A stretch of DNA of 64,000 nt from assembly GCF_023898315.1 (NCBI RefSeq), contig NC_064616.1, positions 542,367,602-542,431,601 of the forward strand, given 5' to 3'. Position 1 is the first letter of the stretch, and the number at the start of each line of letters is the position of its first letter. This DNA comes from Schistocerca nitens. Its lineage: Eukaryota; Arthropoda; Insecta; Orthoptera; Acrididae. Below, piece by piece: positions 43,070 through 53,468 of this stretch. The notes below the pieces were generated by a model, which was not told where the DNA came from, did no database searches, and worked only from the letters and a program-made list of their open reading frames with translations. Made by a program: the position numbers and the translations under genes.

Positions 43070-44245
43070 ACATACCGGATGATTGTAATTGAACTTTTCC
43101 TATTTAACACACTAAAACAAGGGAACTGATTTACGTAAGGGTACCAAACTTGATAGCATTAATGTCCAGAGTATGGGGTGCATGATTTCCATGCGTCCCA
43201 GCACCGTCGTCGAGTTCCAACTATGGTCACCAGGTGCCGTTATCAGTCAACGTGATTCATAGTAGCACACACCTGACCAGTCGCAATGCATTTGTTGACG
43301 TGTCGAATTGAGCTTGAACAAAAAGAGCAGGGACTTATTGGTGAAGCCATATTATCGAAACAACAGTAGTACACCAGCTGCAGTTCGAGAAAATCGCCGG
43401 CAGAAAGGATTACGGAAGGGTCCTCTTTCACCATCTGATGTGCGGAGCTTAATGAAGTTCGTATCAACTACAAAACTGGGCGTCGTTCCAGGAAGAGACC
43501 GACAACAGATTGCGCCACAGGTTGTTGATGAAATAGCTGTTGCAATGGCAGGCAACGCTGCGGACAATTCCCACACGTTAGGCAGTGCGTGTGCTGTGTC
43601 ACGACAGTTGAACATCACGGGGTCCAATGTACAGAAAGTGCTTCGACCAATTCTCAAATGGTATCCGTACAAGATCCTTATCGTACGGCAGATTGCACCA
43701 CACCACGCACAACGACGTGTTGACTTCGCTCTCCTCTTTCTCGCAAGGATTGAAATTAACAAGGGCTGGCCCTGGACCATCCATTGGACAGACGAAGCTC
43801 ATTTTTCTCTGACGGGTGAGGTGAACACACAGAATTGCCGATTGTGGGGATCTTCACCTCCAGTCAAAGTTCCTCTGTATGATGAACTTGTCACCGTATG
43901 GTGTGGCTTCACGGCTACGCTCATTATCCGTCAGTTAATTTTTGTTAAGGTTGGCACTCAAGACCAATGACGTGCAGGGTTACAGGCCAGCGTTACTGCT
44001 ATATACTTCGCCAGAATGTCATACCCACCCTAAAGGAGAGAGAAGCCTAGAACTCAACAGTTTTAATGCAATATGGGGCCCCACCACACATCACTCGTGA
44101 AGTTCACCTGCTTCTCCGAAACATATTTGAAAACGATCGAATTATCAGCCGATCGTTTCCAAATGCTTGGCCGCCACAATAACCTGATCACACTTCCTGT
44201 GGTTTTTGGTTGTGGGGCTACCTTAGTGACAGGGTGTACCAGTGG
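43070..44245 (+). pseudogene. mariner-like transposase, truncated and frameshifted
   Basis: The main frame (43308-43970) reads KKSRDLLVKPYYRNNSSTPA, RQKGLRKGPLSPSDVRSLM (helix-turn-helix), SRQLNITGSNVQKVLRPILK, WPWTIHWTDEAHFSLTG with the first catalytic Asp (WTDEAHF), NTQNCRLWG and ELVTVWCGFTA. After 43970 it decays: the second catalytic region is lost and a different frame near 44168 gives WPPQ, a stop, then GFWLWGYLSDRVYQ, where the third catalytic position is Gly. It ends where a G-rich repeat starts at about 44246, which may have replaced the right end. Start codon uncertain. Confidence 0.75.
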
Positions 44246-44600
44246 ATGATTGGTTGGTTTAAAATTGTGGGGGGGGGGGGGGGGGAGGGACCAAACTGCT
44301 AGGTTATCGGTCCCTTGTTCCAAATAAAACAATGCCACAAGGGTGAGAATAAAACAAGCGAGATTGTCGACACAAAACGGAGAGAAAGCAGAAACCACAA
44401 GAACAACAGAAGGGCAACAAACATTTAAATGGACTAAAGGGGAGAAGAAAACCACAGAAACGCTAGAATCAGGTAAAAGAGATGAAAACGACAAAACAGA
44501 TTACCATGGCTGGCTGAACATAAGCTAAAACTTATATCAAATGATAAAACCCTTCCTCGAAAATGAAACGTAAAACTGAATCACCCGATTAGGTGTTGTC
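44246..44600. repeat. interspersed repeat starting with a G-run
   Basis: GATTGGTTGGTTT, then a G-run broken by one A (44269-44288), then GGACCAAACTGCTAGGTTATCGGTC. This is similar to the start of the SINE at 51973 (TTGGTTGGTT...GAGGTCATCGGTC), so probably the T/G-rich 3' end of a related minus-strand retroposon. The purine-rich body after it is unclassified. Confidence 0.5.
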
Positions 44601-45547
44601 AGGTAAAATTAGCGGCAACGAGACCGGTAACCGAAGGTTTCGTCGCAGGGCAGTCAAAGTGGAACAGGGCAACAGAATATGGGACACTGTCAAGCGGCGC
44701 TGCATTGACACTGAGGCTGATCTTCACAGCGCAGAAGGTTGCCGTGGGTCGGCCAAGCGTGGCCAATGTGGAGCCGTCAGAGAACCACAGAGTCCCTGCA
44801 AGAGGCCTGCATGGAGGACTGCCACACACTCGTAGTCTCCTTAATGGCACGCATTTTGTTGTGCGTACTGTAAGGTAATGGGCGAGTTGTAGCGCCCTAA
44901 AAATACTCTAAGTTCAGAGTTGGCGAGGCCGCACGGGAGCCTCTCGGCGGCCACGGCTCGTCGGTGCCGCATGGTGCCGAACGTTAGCAGGGCAAGAGGG
45001 GTAGCACCAGCGCGTGGTCCAGGCCATCCACGTGGCTGGGAATTCCATGTTGACGCTTTGTTTAGGACTGTGCTTTGTGTCGATGGAGGAGATGTGCACG
45101 TTGGGATTGCCAAATATGGCGGACTTTTTGAAGCCATAATGGCAGACGTTACACACCTCATGTAGATATTAGTAATAGCCAGAGGGATCATGATATCTTA
45201 AAAAGAAACATGAACATTACCATTACTTGCATGAAAATTCTGATGGTGTAATCAGATTTTCGATATCTTTTTTTGTTTAAAGTTTCGTATCTGACTTAAA
45301 TTGTACAAGTAACACGTAGCAACGAATTTCCAAAATCTAAACGGTTCATTCAATTTTCTCGATCGACGTGTCTTTAGAAAGGAATTAGTGTAAACCTAAA
45401 TTGGTATGAATTACAGGTTGTAACTTGAATAGTTTGAGAGTTATTAAAGGTCAAATTGGCCCATTATTATTAATCACGTCAGGCCATAAGTACTCCTTAG
45501 TTACAAGAAAAAACGGTAGCAGCATGCTTGTAAATATATTTATTCGT
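44601..45547. other. GC-rich unassigned block
   Basis: 44600-45165 is much more GC-rich than its surroundings and has short open frames on both strands without motifs. It may be an unrecognised repeat body. The rest is AT-rich spacer. Confidence 0.3.
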
Positions 45548-46611
45548 GTATGTCCTTGTTCATATGCGATATATACCATTCATGAAGAAATTTGTTAAAT
45601 ATTTATTGTGTATTAGAAAGGAAAGAGACATTAGGCTACTGGCCTACCTATTGTTTCTATTCCTTTCAAAATGTTCATATGTGTGTGAAATGTTATGGGA
45701 CTTAACTGCTATCTATTACTTTGATAAATGTTTATTTGATTTGTTTATGTATTTAATAATGTTTGTTACAGCGTGTTTATGGTCCGGCAGTAGGAATATT
45801 TATTTAATTTCAAGTTATTTAAATGTAAATGCAGTATTTCGCATCTGTTTCAATATGTATTTGACTGTGCGTTGGCTTGAAGACATGGCGAGAGAATAGC
45901 CAATCACAGTGCTCGTTAATGGAGAGACTGTATGGAAGAGAGGGAGGCGCATAGAATGCTAGACAGGAGAGAGAGTGCTGGACGGGAGGCAGCGACGGGC
46001 GGTCTGGGGAAAGACTTGGAGAGTGGAGCAGTTTGCGCGTGGTCACGAGAGATAGAAGTATTTCGTATCGTCGACGTGTGTACTTGTGAGATTTCCGTGG
46101 CTCCTGCAGTGAAGACGTAGTATGCGTTTATAAATGAATATCTCGTGAGTTATGTTGTTGCTCACAACTAATTACGTGAAGTAGGAATCTATTGTTTCCC
46201 TGTTATTCAACTTACATTTCATTTATTTGCTAGACCATCGACACCAATAAGTGTTTTACAGTAATAAAGGGCATTCTTAAAGGTACTTCTGCTATCGTAC
46301 TCAGCATTTAAAGTCGTTAAAATAGTACCTTCAGATTTTATTTAATTGCAATCTTACATTTTTATATTTCTAAGTAACATTCAAAATTCGCAATTGCAGA
46401 GTGATAGGAACCTTCGACCATTCGATTGATGTGTATATTCATATTGTATACTGTAGAATCGGTAGTGTTTGGCTTGCAATGCGGCAACTACGTATCCCAG
46501 CCCCTAGAGAACGTAACCAGCCAAATCTTTTAATATTTCAACTCTGAGTCTGAGAGTACGTAGTTGAGGGCCACATCACTGATCAGATTTTGTTTTCTTA
46601 AAGCCCGTAAT

Positions 46612-46629
46612 TGGGGGCTCGTCTGGGAT
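46612..46629 (+). other. tRNA-Pro-type primer-binding site
   Basis: TGGGGGCTCGTCTGGGAT differs at one position from the tRNA-Pro primer site known from gammaretroviruses and some other LTR elements (TGGGGGCTCGTCCGGGAT). It primes minus-strand DNA synthesis. Confidence 0.65.
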
Positions 46630-47520
46630 TTGTGTCCTGCAAAGTGCTAATTCCTTTGCTGTCTGCTATTCAGCGAACTATGCGAAGTGTGGAAACCTTT
46701 GCAAATCCAGTAGAGATTTCTGTAAGGTGAACCTTTCACAAAACACAGTGTGAGATCGGCTTTTTCCCCAAGTAGGTGTCTGGATTTAGTTAAATTACGC
46801 AGTAATTTTCACAACTAACACATGCCATAGATAGAGGTCCTAATCTATCACATTAAAGGCAATTTGCGTGGGGGTTCGGTGTGTAAATAAGTTTCAGTGC
46901 AGTGAACAGTAGCGGTTAGCGCATTTAACAGACAGGGGTATCGGAGATGGTTGGAACACACAGTAACCAGCGGCAGCTACAGTTACTTATTGCGACTTAT
47001 CCAGTGGCGGACGCAGTTCAACAGCAGTACGACAGCAGCTTCTTCGTGTACTCCAGGGCAGTCTTCAGTGTCGACTTCCACTGCGACTGACGGCATCACC
47101 ATGGCCGAGGGAACCATCTCAGCTCAGATAAATGCTGCGTAAATAGTGAGACAGTGTTTAACTCTGAAGTTGAAGCTCCACTTATAGATCTCGCGAATAT
47201 AAAATAGTCACCTATATGTGTAATTCTGAAAACGGAAGTGAGTCGGTTAGTCTCAAATCAGAGCGCGACAGTGTAACTAGTAGGAATTCAGGCAAGGGGA
47301 AGAATGCAGGGGAGATATGATGTCCCAGCTAATGCTAAGTGGAAGAACTAACAGAAAATTTAGAGAGGGCTGAAGTAAATAGTGTGGATGAGGGTAGTTT
47401 GTGTAATGAAGGTGGTACGAATTGGTATATGAAGGATGGGAAGACAAGGGACGAGATGTAGAGAATTATTTATTAAGGGAGAATTATTTAGAAAGAAAGG
47501 AAATGGTAAATGTACTGAAA

Positions 47521-47594
47521 ATTATTGAAATTAAAGTTGGCAAAGAAATGGTAGATGCACTTCTTGATTCAAGTAGTAATGTGTCAGCAGTGTG
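47521..47594 (+). pseudogene. retroviral-type aspartic protease fragment
   Basis: The frame IEIKVGKEMVDALLDSSSNV ends in SAVW and a stop. It matches the start of retropepsins, where LLDSG or LVDTG is the active site. Here DSS replaces DSG, so the catalytic loop is altered. It lies about 900 bp after the primer-binding site, consistent with a shrunken gag-protease region. Confidence 0.55.
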
Positions 47595-47599
47595 GTGAA

Positions 47600-47990
47600 G
47601 GCAAGGACCCCAGTATTGAAAGAATGGTTGGGACACGAACTGCAATTGGAAGCCCTTACCTGGGCCGACAATGCGGGAGATGAACGGCCATAGGTGGGAA
47701 CTGGATGCGGTAATTCCAAAGCGCAGGAGAGTTCCGAACGTGTGCAATTTAACTGGCCAGCAGTTGTGCACACCTATCCTGCATTGGAAAGACTCCGGCC
47801 TCCAGCAGGACGCTGGTCACCAGACTCGTCCTGAAAGCTCCTGTCGCTACGCGAACGCCACAATGGTGCACTGGGTCGAGTAAATGCCGAAACATAAACG
47901 AGACTTCCATAGTCAAGGCGGGATTGAACAAGGGCTCTGTAGAGCTGCAGCAGCGTAGAGCGCTATGCACCCCAGCTGGTGGTGCTCAGG
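47600..47990 (-). pseudogene. LINE reverse transcriptase C-terminal fragment
   Basis: On the minus strand the region 47749-47970 reads LLDPVHHCGVRVATGAFRTS and then LLEAGVFPMQDRCAQLL. This matches the LD.VHH.G.RLA.GAFRTSP...L..EAGE.PL signature of I/Jockey-type LINE reverse transcriptases just after the RT core. No catalytic box is present. It abuts the protease fragment of the LTR element on its left. Confidence 0.65.
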
Positions 47991-48029
47991 CAGCGCCGAT
48001 GGGGGTCCGACAACCGATCAGTTACAGTC

Positions 48030-49310
48030 ATTCCAGCAGGAAGGAGCTACACAGCTCGCGTTCTCTCTAGTTCAACCATGCCTAGACGGTCAATACCGCG
48101 GCTCGATCGCGTCCGCATCGGTACTTAGTGCCAGGAAGGGCTCTCAACAAGGGATGTGTCCAGAAGTCTCGGAGTGAACGAAAGCGATGTTGCTGGGACA
48201 TGGAGGAGATACAGAGAGGCAGAAACCGTCGATTACATTCCTCGCTCAGGCCGCCCAAGAGCTGCTACTGCAGTGGATGACCGCTGCCTATGGATTATGG
48301 CTCGGAGGAACCCTGACAGCAACGCCACCATGATGAATAATGCTTTGCGTGCGGCTACACGATATCGTGTTATGAGTGAGACTGTGTGCAACTTGTTGCA
48401 TGATGCGCAACTTTACTCCCGACGTCCATGACGAGGTCCATCTCTGCAACCATGACACCTCGAAAAGTGGCACAGATGGGCCCAACAACACGCCGAATCG
48501 ACCGCTCGGGATTGGCATCACGTTCTCCTCACCGATGGGTGTCGCATATGCCTTCAAGCAGACAATCGTCAGAGACGTATTTGGAGGCAACCCATCAGGC
48601 TGACGGCCTTAGACACACAATCCAGTGAGTGCATCAATGTGGAGGTTCCCTGCTGTTTGGGGGTGGCATTATGTGGGGCCGGCACACTCCGCTGGTGGTC
48701 ATGGAAGGCGCCGTAACGGCTGTACGATACGTGAATCCCATCCCTCGATAGTGCAGCCATATCGGCAGCATACTGGCGAGGCATTTGTCTTCATGGAGGA
48801 AATTCGCGCCCCCATCGTGCGCATATTGTGAATGACTTCCTTCAGGGTAACGACATCGCTGGACTAGCGTGGTAAGCATGTTTCCCAGACATGAACCCCA
48901 TTGAACATGCCTGGGATTGACTGAAAACGGCTGTTTGTGGATGACGTGACCCACCAACCACTCTGAGGGATCTATGCTGAATCGCCGTTGAGGAGTGGGA
49001 CAATCTGGACCAACAGTGAGTGCCTTGATGAACTTGTGGATACTATGCCACAAAGAATGCCGGCACGGATCAATGCAAGAGGACGTGTTACTGGGTATTA
49101 GAAGTACCGGTGTGTACAGCAGTCTGGACCACCACCTTTGAAGGTCTCGTTGTATGGTGGTACTACATGCAATTTGTAGTTTTCATGAGCTATAAAAGGC
49201 GAGTCAATTATCTTTATGTTGATCTCTATTCCAATTTTCTGTACACGTTCCGGAACTCTCGGAACTGAGGTGATGCAAAACTTTTGTTGATGTGTGTATG
49301 TGAGCACCGA
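48030..49310 (+). mobile_element. Tc1-like transposon remnant
   Basis: About 1.3 kb holding one decayed plus-strand transposase with 3' sequence after it. Terminal repeats were not resolved, so both limits are approximate. Confidence 0.6.
48078..49090 (+). pseudogene. Tc1-like transposase, disrupted
   Basis: From ATG 48078 the frame starts MPRRSIPRLDRVRIGT and hits a stop (TAG, 48126). It then continues in frame with STRDVSRSLGVNESDVAGTW and YIPRSGRPRAATAVDDRCL, the helix-turn-helix domains and GRPR linker typical of Tc1. After the stop at 48429, changed frames carry HHVLLTDGCRICL (first catalytic region) and, near 48890, FPDMNPIEHAWD, the third catalytic region with its Glu. The second catalytic block is not clear. 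Many stops; not functional. Confidence 0.75.
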
Positions 49311-50034
49311 TTAAAGAGCATACCGACAATATTTGTGACCTGCGGAGTATACAGGAAGCACTACAGCACTCTGAATACTCTCAGTTCAATTATACCTACC
49401 CAATATCTTTGAAAGTAAACAGTAAATATAATACGTCTGTGAGTGTGCATGTGTCTGTACAGTTCATGCCAAACTGTCAAACACATACATGTATGTGATC
49501 GTTATGGACGATGGTTCTTGCGTCCTACGAAACAAGTAAATATATCTGGTGGCACTCTGTGTTTTGAATAATTACGATCAGTGGGCACAATATTTAAAAC
49601 ATCTGTTTACTTAAATTAGGAAATGTAAGAACGTAATACTAGGAATTTCATGTAGAAGTGCTTGATTTTAAGTTTTACAGTTTGAACAGTTAATGACTCT
49701 CCTCTAAGCGATGCTAGCAAGTGATGAAGTCACACCTCAACTTCACACGAGTTATATAAACTATTCTGTAAGCAAGCGCACACAAGGACACTGTGAAAGA
49801 ACGGTAAGCAACCACTGCTTCCGGGCTCACTTTATCGGGAATACTGACTGTCGAAACGGAGTGCTGAGAGGATAACCGTTATTGACTTAAACTTTGCACC
49901 TCAAAATTTTAATATTAGCCTGCTAGAGATACTCAGCCAGTGCATGTTGTGGACATGGACATTTATAAAACTTCCCTGTGAAATATAGGGCACGTCCTGA
50001 GTAATAGGCAATAAATTAAATAATATACAAAATG
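49311..50034. other. unassigned spacer
   Basis: No recognised feature. Confidence 0.4.
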
Positions 50035-51686
50035 CACGCAGAGGTGACCAAAGCCATTGAATACCTCCTAATGTCGTCTCAGACCTCCTTTTGCCCGACA
50101 TAGTGCAGCTGGAAGTGGCATGAACTCAACATGTCGCTGGAAGTTCCCTGCAGGAATATTGAGCCATGCTGCCTGTATAGCAGCCCATAATTCCTAAAGT
50201 GTTGTCTGATCCAGAATTTGTGCACGATGTGACCTCTCGATTATATCCCATAAATGTTCGATGAAATTCATGTCGGGCAATCTGGGTAACCACATCATTC
50301 GCTCTAAATGTCCAGAATATTCTTTGTTACGGTGTAAAGTCAAGCGCCGTCACGTCAGTCTGTAACGATAAAGAAGAGAAGGCTGTGAGAGGAAGTCAGC
50401 CAATCGCACGCTGACTGGCCCGCTTCCAGGACGACAACGCGACAGCAGCGGCCCCTATGTGAAGACAACATAAACGCCGCTCCCGACTGGTGGCTGTCAC
50501 TTCGATAGTAGCGTCAACGTTAGCAACTTCAATAGCAGATTCAAGATTAGCTGTCTGGATAGCAGCATCAATGATAGCGACTGAAATAGCAGTTCAGGAC
50601 AGACTTGTCAGTTAGAGATCAGCAGTCACTGCAAAGACGTATTATTACGTAAGTCGCCCTTTGCTTGCCACACATATGTGTAACTGCCAAATATAAGTAG
50701 TGCATTTGATTAATTGAGATAAAATTCATTAATACGACTTGTTTCGTTGTTTTTCTAGCGAAACGAGTACGCAGAATTCCTAGACACAACCAGATTGACG
50801 ACGAGGCTCGTCCAAACTGATTCCTCAAACAAATCGCGAAAAATTGTTGCACAGCGCACGGTCATTGATAAAAATTTCATCGTTGTTTGGAATATGAAGT
50901 TCAATAACGGCTGCAAATGATCTCCAAGTAGACGAACACAACCAAAACATAGCCCATTCCATGCAAACACAGCCCACATCGTTATGGAGCCACCACCAGC
51001 TTTCACAGTTCCTTGTTGAGAACTTGTGTCGATGGCTTCGTAGGGTCTTCACCACACTCGAACCCAATCGTCAGCTCTAACCCACTGAAATCTGTACTCA
51101 TCTGACCACATCATGGTTTTGCAGCATCTATGGTTCAACCGATATGGTCACGAGCCCAGAAGAGGCGCTGCAGGCCACGTCGTGCTGTTAGTGAAAGCAC
51201 TCGCGTCGGTAGTCTGCTGCCATAGCCCATGAACGCCAGATTTCGTCACACTGTACTAACGGATACGTTCGTCGTACGTCCCACGTAGATTTTTGTGGTT
51301 ATTTAACGCAGTGTTTCTTGTCTGTTAGCATTGACTAAGCAAACGCAGTTCTCGGTCGTTGAGAGGGAGCTATCAATGGTGAGAGATAATGCCTGAAATT
51401 TGTACCGAGAATAACAGTCTTAAACTGTGGATCTCGGAATAGTGAGTTTCCTAACGAATTCAGAAATGGAATGTCCTATGAATCTAGCTCCAACCACGTT
51501 TCCACATTCAAAGTCTGGTAACTCCGATCGTGTGGCCATAACCACGTCGGAAACCAATTCACATCAGTGACACGTGTACAAATGACAACTCCTCCAATTT
51601 ACTTCTCCTCTATTCATCGTGTATGCGATACTACGGCCATCTGTATATGTGCATATCGCTACCTCATGACTTTTGACACCTCAGTG
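50035..51686 (-). mobile_element. Tc1-like transposon remnant with inserted LTR-like block
   Basis: The right end CACCTCAGTG is followed by TA (51687-51688). The left end GCACGCAGAGGTGACCAAAGC resembles the right end in inverted orientation. The minus-strand transposase is badly decayed: GGGSITMWAVFAWNGL at 50940-51000, with PNNDEIFINDRALC (second catalytic region) in another frame. The C-terminal end is in 50040-50320, beyond the insertion. Removing 50325-50820 restores a continuous alignment of the two halves. The family is one I recognise from insects. Confidence 0.75.
50325..50820. mobile_element. LTR-like insertion inside the Tc1-like remnant
   Basis: A 496-bp block starting TGTTACGGTG and ending near GGCTCGTCCAAACTGA. 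It sits between TTCTT (50320-50324) and TTCCT (50821-50825), a 5-bp duplication with one mismatch. The TG start and the GGCTCGTCC near the right end, resembling part of a tRNA-Pro primer site, suggest one LTR plus the beginning of the internal region. The middle has imperfect repeats of GATAGCAGC/AATAGCAG type. Confidence 0.5.
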
Positions 51687-51688
51687 TA

Positions 51689-51972
51689 CGGTTCAATGGA
51701 CAGTGAACAGACGGCTAAGCTTAAAGAAAAGAGAAAAATGGTCCCCAACCGAAACACAACACCAAAAAATAGTTAATGTAGAGTAACGAACTTCCGGGGA
51801 TATGTTTGTCTAGTTGACATATTTATGGGAACACCATTGCAAGGTGACTGTGTAATGTGAGCACGAGATAAGCCACTGGAAATGTGAAATGCTGGTACAG
51901 TAATAACGGGTGTAAGAACGAGAATGTTGAATGCAAGCATACAAGCATACAAGCTTTGTATTCTAGAGGCAC
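51689..51972. other. short unassigned spacer
   Basis: Nothing recognised apart from a short ACAAGCATACAAGC duplication near 51940. Confidence 0.4.
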
Positions 51973-52214
51973 CAGGTTGGTTGGTTGGTTTTGGGGAAGG
52001 AGACAGACAGCGAGGTCATCGGTCTCATCGGATTAGGGAAGGAAGTCGGCCGTGCCCTTTCAAAGGAACCATCCCGGCAATTGCCTGGAGTGATTTAGGG
52101 AAATCACGGAAAACCTAAATCAGGATGGCCGGACGCGGGATTGAACCGTCGTCCTCCCGAATGCGAGTCCAGTTAATTGACGGTGTTCCAGACCTGAGGC
52201 ACTTGGTCGGTCAA
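51973..52214 (-). repeat. tRNA-derived SINE, second family
   Basis: On the minus strand a tRNA-like head carries the B box GGTTCAATCCC and is preceded by ACTCGCATTCGGGAGGACG. The body runs CGGCCGTGCCCTTTCAAAGG on the plus strand, and the T/G-rich tail (TTGGTTGGTTGG) is at the left end. I recognise this as a common orthopteran SINE distinct from the GGCCGGCC family. Confidence 0.85.
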
Positions 52215-52215
52215 T

Positions 52216-53268
52216 ACATGGACAGTTAATGCTGTTTGTGAATGGCACTGGAGTTGTCGTCCAATAATTTATCATATGAGTACGATTGGAGAAAGATCTG
52301 GTGACCGAGCAGACCTAGGAAACATCACGACGCTCTGTGCAACATGCCCGTTTACCACAGTGGTACGTGGGCGAGTGTTATCCAGCTGGAAAACACACCA
52401 TGGAATGCTTTTCATGAGTGACAGCCCAGTAGATCGAATGACCAGCCTGACGTGCACATTTGCCTTCTGTCATACGAAACCACACCCCATACTGTTACTC
52501 CAGCTGTCGAGTACGCAGAGTGGTTGGCTGCAGGTAATCAAGTGGTCTCCTTCTGATCAAAATACGGCCATCACTGGCACAGTGGTGGAATCAGCTTTCA
52601 CTAGAAAGTACAACAGACTTCCACCCTGCCCACCGATGGTTTCTCGCTTGACACCAATGACGTCACAAATGGCGGTATTTCAAGGTCAGTGGAACCTACG
52701 CTACAGGGCGTCAGGCTCGGAGCTGTCCTCGGTGGGACCGATTTGTAGCAGATCGTTGTCACTGTCATGCCAACTGCTGCTTATATTTCTGCTCCAGATA
52801 TGGTACGATGCGCCAGAGGGATAAACCGATCACGATGGTCTTTCCTCTCATGCTACATTGTCGTCCGGCGCCTAGCCTTGCGATCGTTCATTCCCGTGAT
52901 TGCCACTGCCAGGAATCATGTACAGTGATTACATTACTGCTTCGTCTTTCTGTAGAATTGCAGAAGGAATTTACAGCTTCTCGTAGCCCTATTACACGAC
53001 CCTATTCAAACCGAATAAGGTGTTGACAAAGTCGTCTTTCTCGCCTTTGAGGCATTCTTGACTTACATAAACTCACCACATCCGGCCTCGAAAGTAACTA
53101 AATACACGCTGTAATGGTCCTGAGTGTGAAATTAAACCTTATTTGCATTCTTATGCATCTGGCGGAAAATTAGAGTGGACATCAACTTTTAGATGTAGGA
53201 ACACGCCTCCCAACTTTCATCTACGTTGGACAACTCCTTCTTGGTGTTGTGATTGTTTTCTGTCATTG
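52216..53268 (-). mobile_element. Tc1-like transposon remnant
   Basis: The right terminus reads CAACTCCTTCTTGGTGTTGT then TTTTCTGTCATTG and TA (53269-53270), the 5' end of a minus-strand Tc1-like family. The transposase C-terminal block at 52272-52457 (minus) reads CVFQLDNTRPRTTVVNGHVA and ARSPDLSPIVLI. The second catalytic Asp is present (QLDNTRP), but the third catalytic Glu of SPIE is Val. The middle is shortened and broken in many frames. The left end merges into the neighbouring SINE. Confidence 0.7.
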
Positions 53269-53468
53269 TATGTGTTCATAAGATTTTTACTTCTTACTCA
53301 AGCGTCAGCTTTAGGTTACAATATCTCCGGATGTAATTAACATTTTACAATGCAAAAAACGGCACTGATTACGTATTTGTTTATATGTTCGGATGTGCTA
53401 ACAAAACTAACGTGGATCCATTTAAAAAAACGTAGGTTTCGGTTAAAAAGCATACTTCCGTGCATTTT

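Larger units (their letters stand above)
45548..47598 (+). mobile_element. LTR retrotransposon 5' part (LTR, primer site, protease remnant)
   Basis: A primer-binding site at 46612-46629 marks the junction between an LTR on its left and internal sequence on its right. The left sequence (from roughly 45548, boundary uncertain) has AT-rich and GC-rich halves and an AATAAA near 46263, compatible with an LTR. The internal part decays quickly, and a protease-like frame survives at 47521-47594. It is cut off where a minus-strand LINE fragment begins at about 47600. The second LTR, reverse transcriptase and integrase are not in the window. Confidence 0.55.

Noticed and set aside
52276-52824. 182-codon plus-strand open frame
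   Set aside because: It runs antisense to the Tc1-like transposase remnant; the opposite strand carries the recognisable SPDLSP and QLDN motifs.
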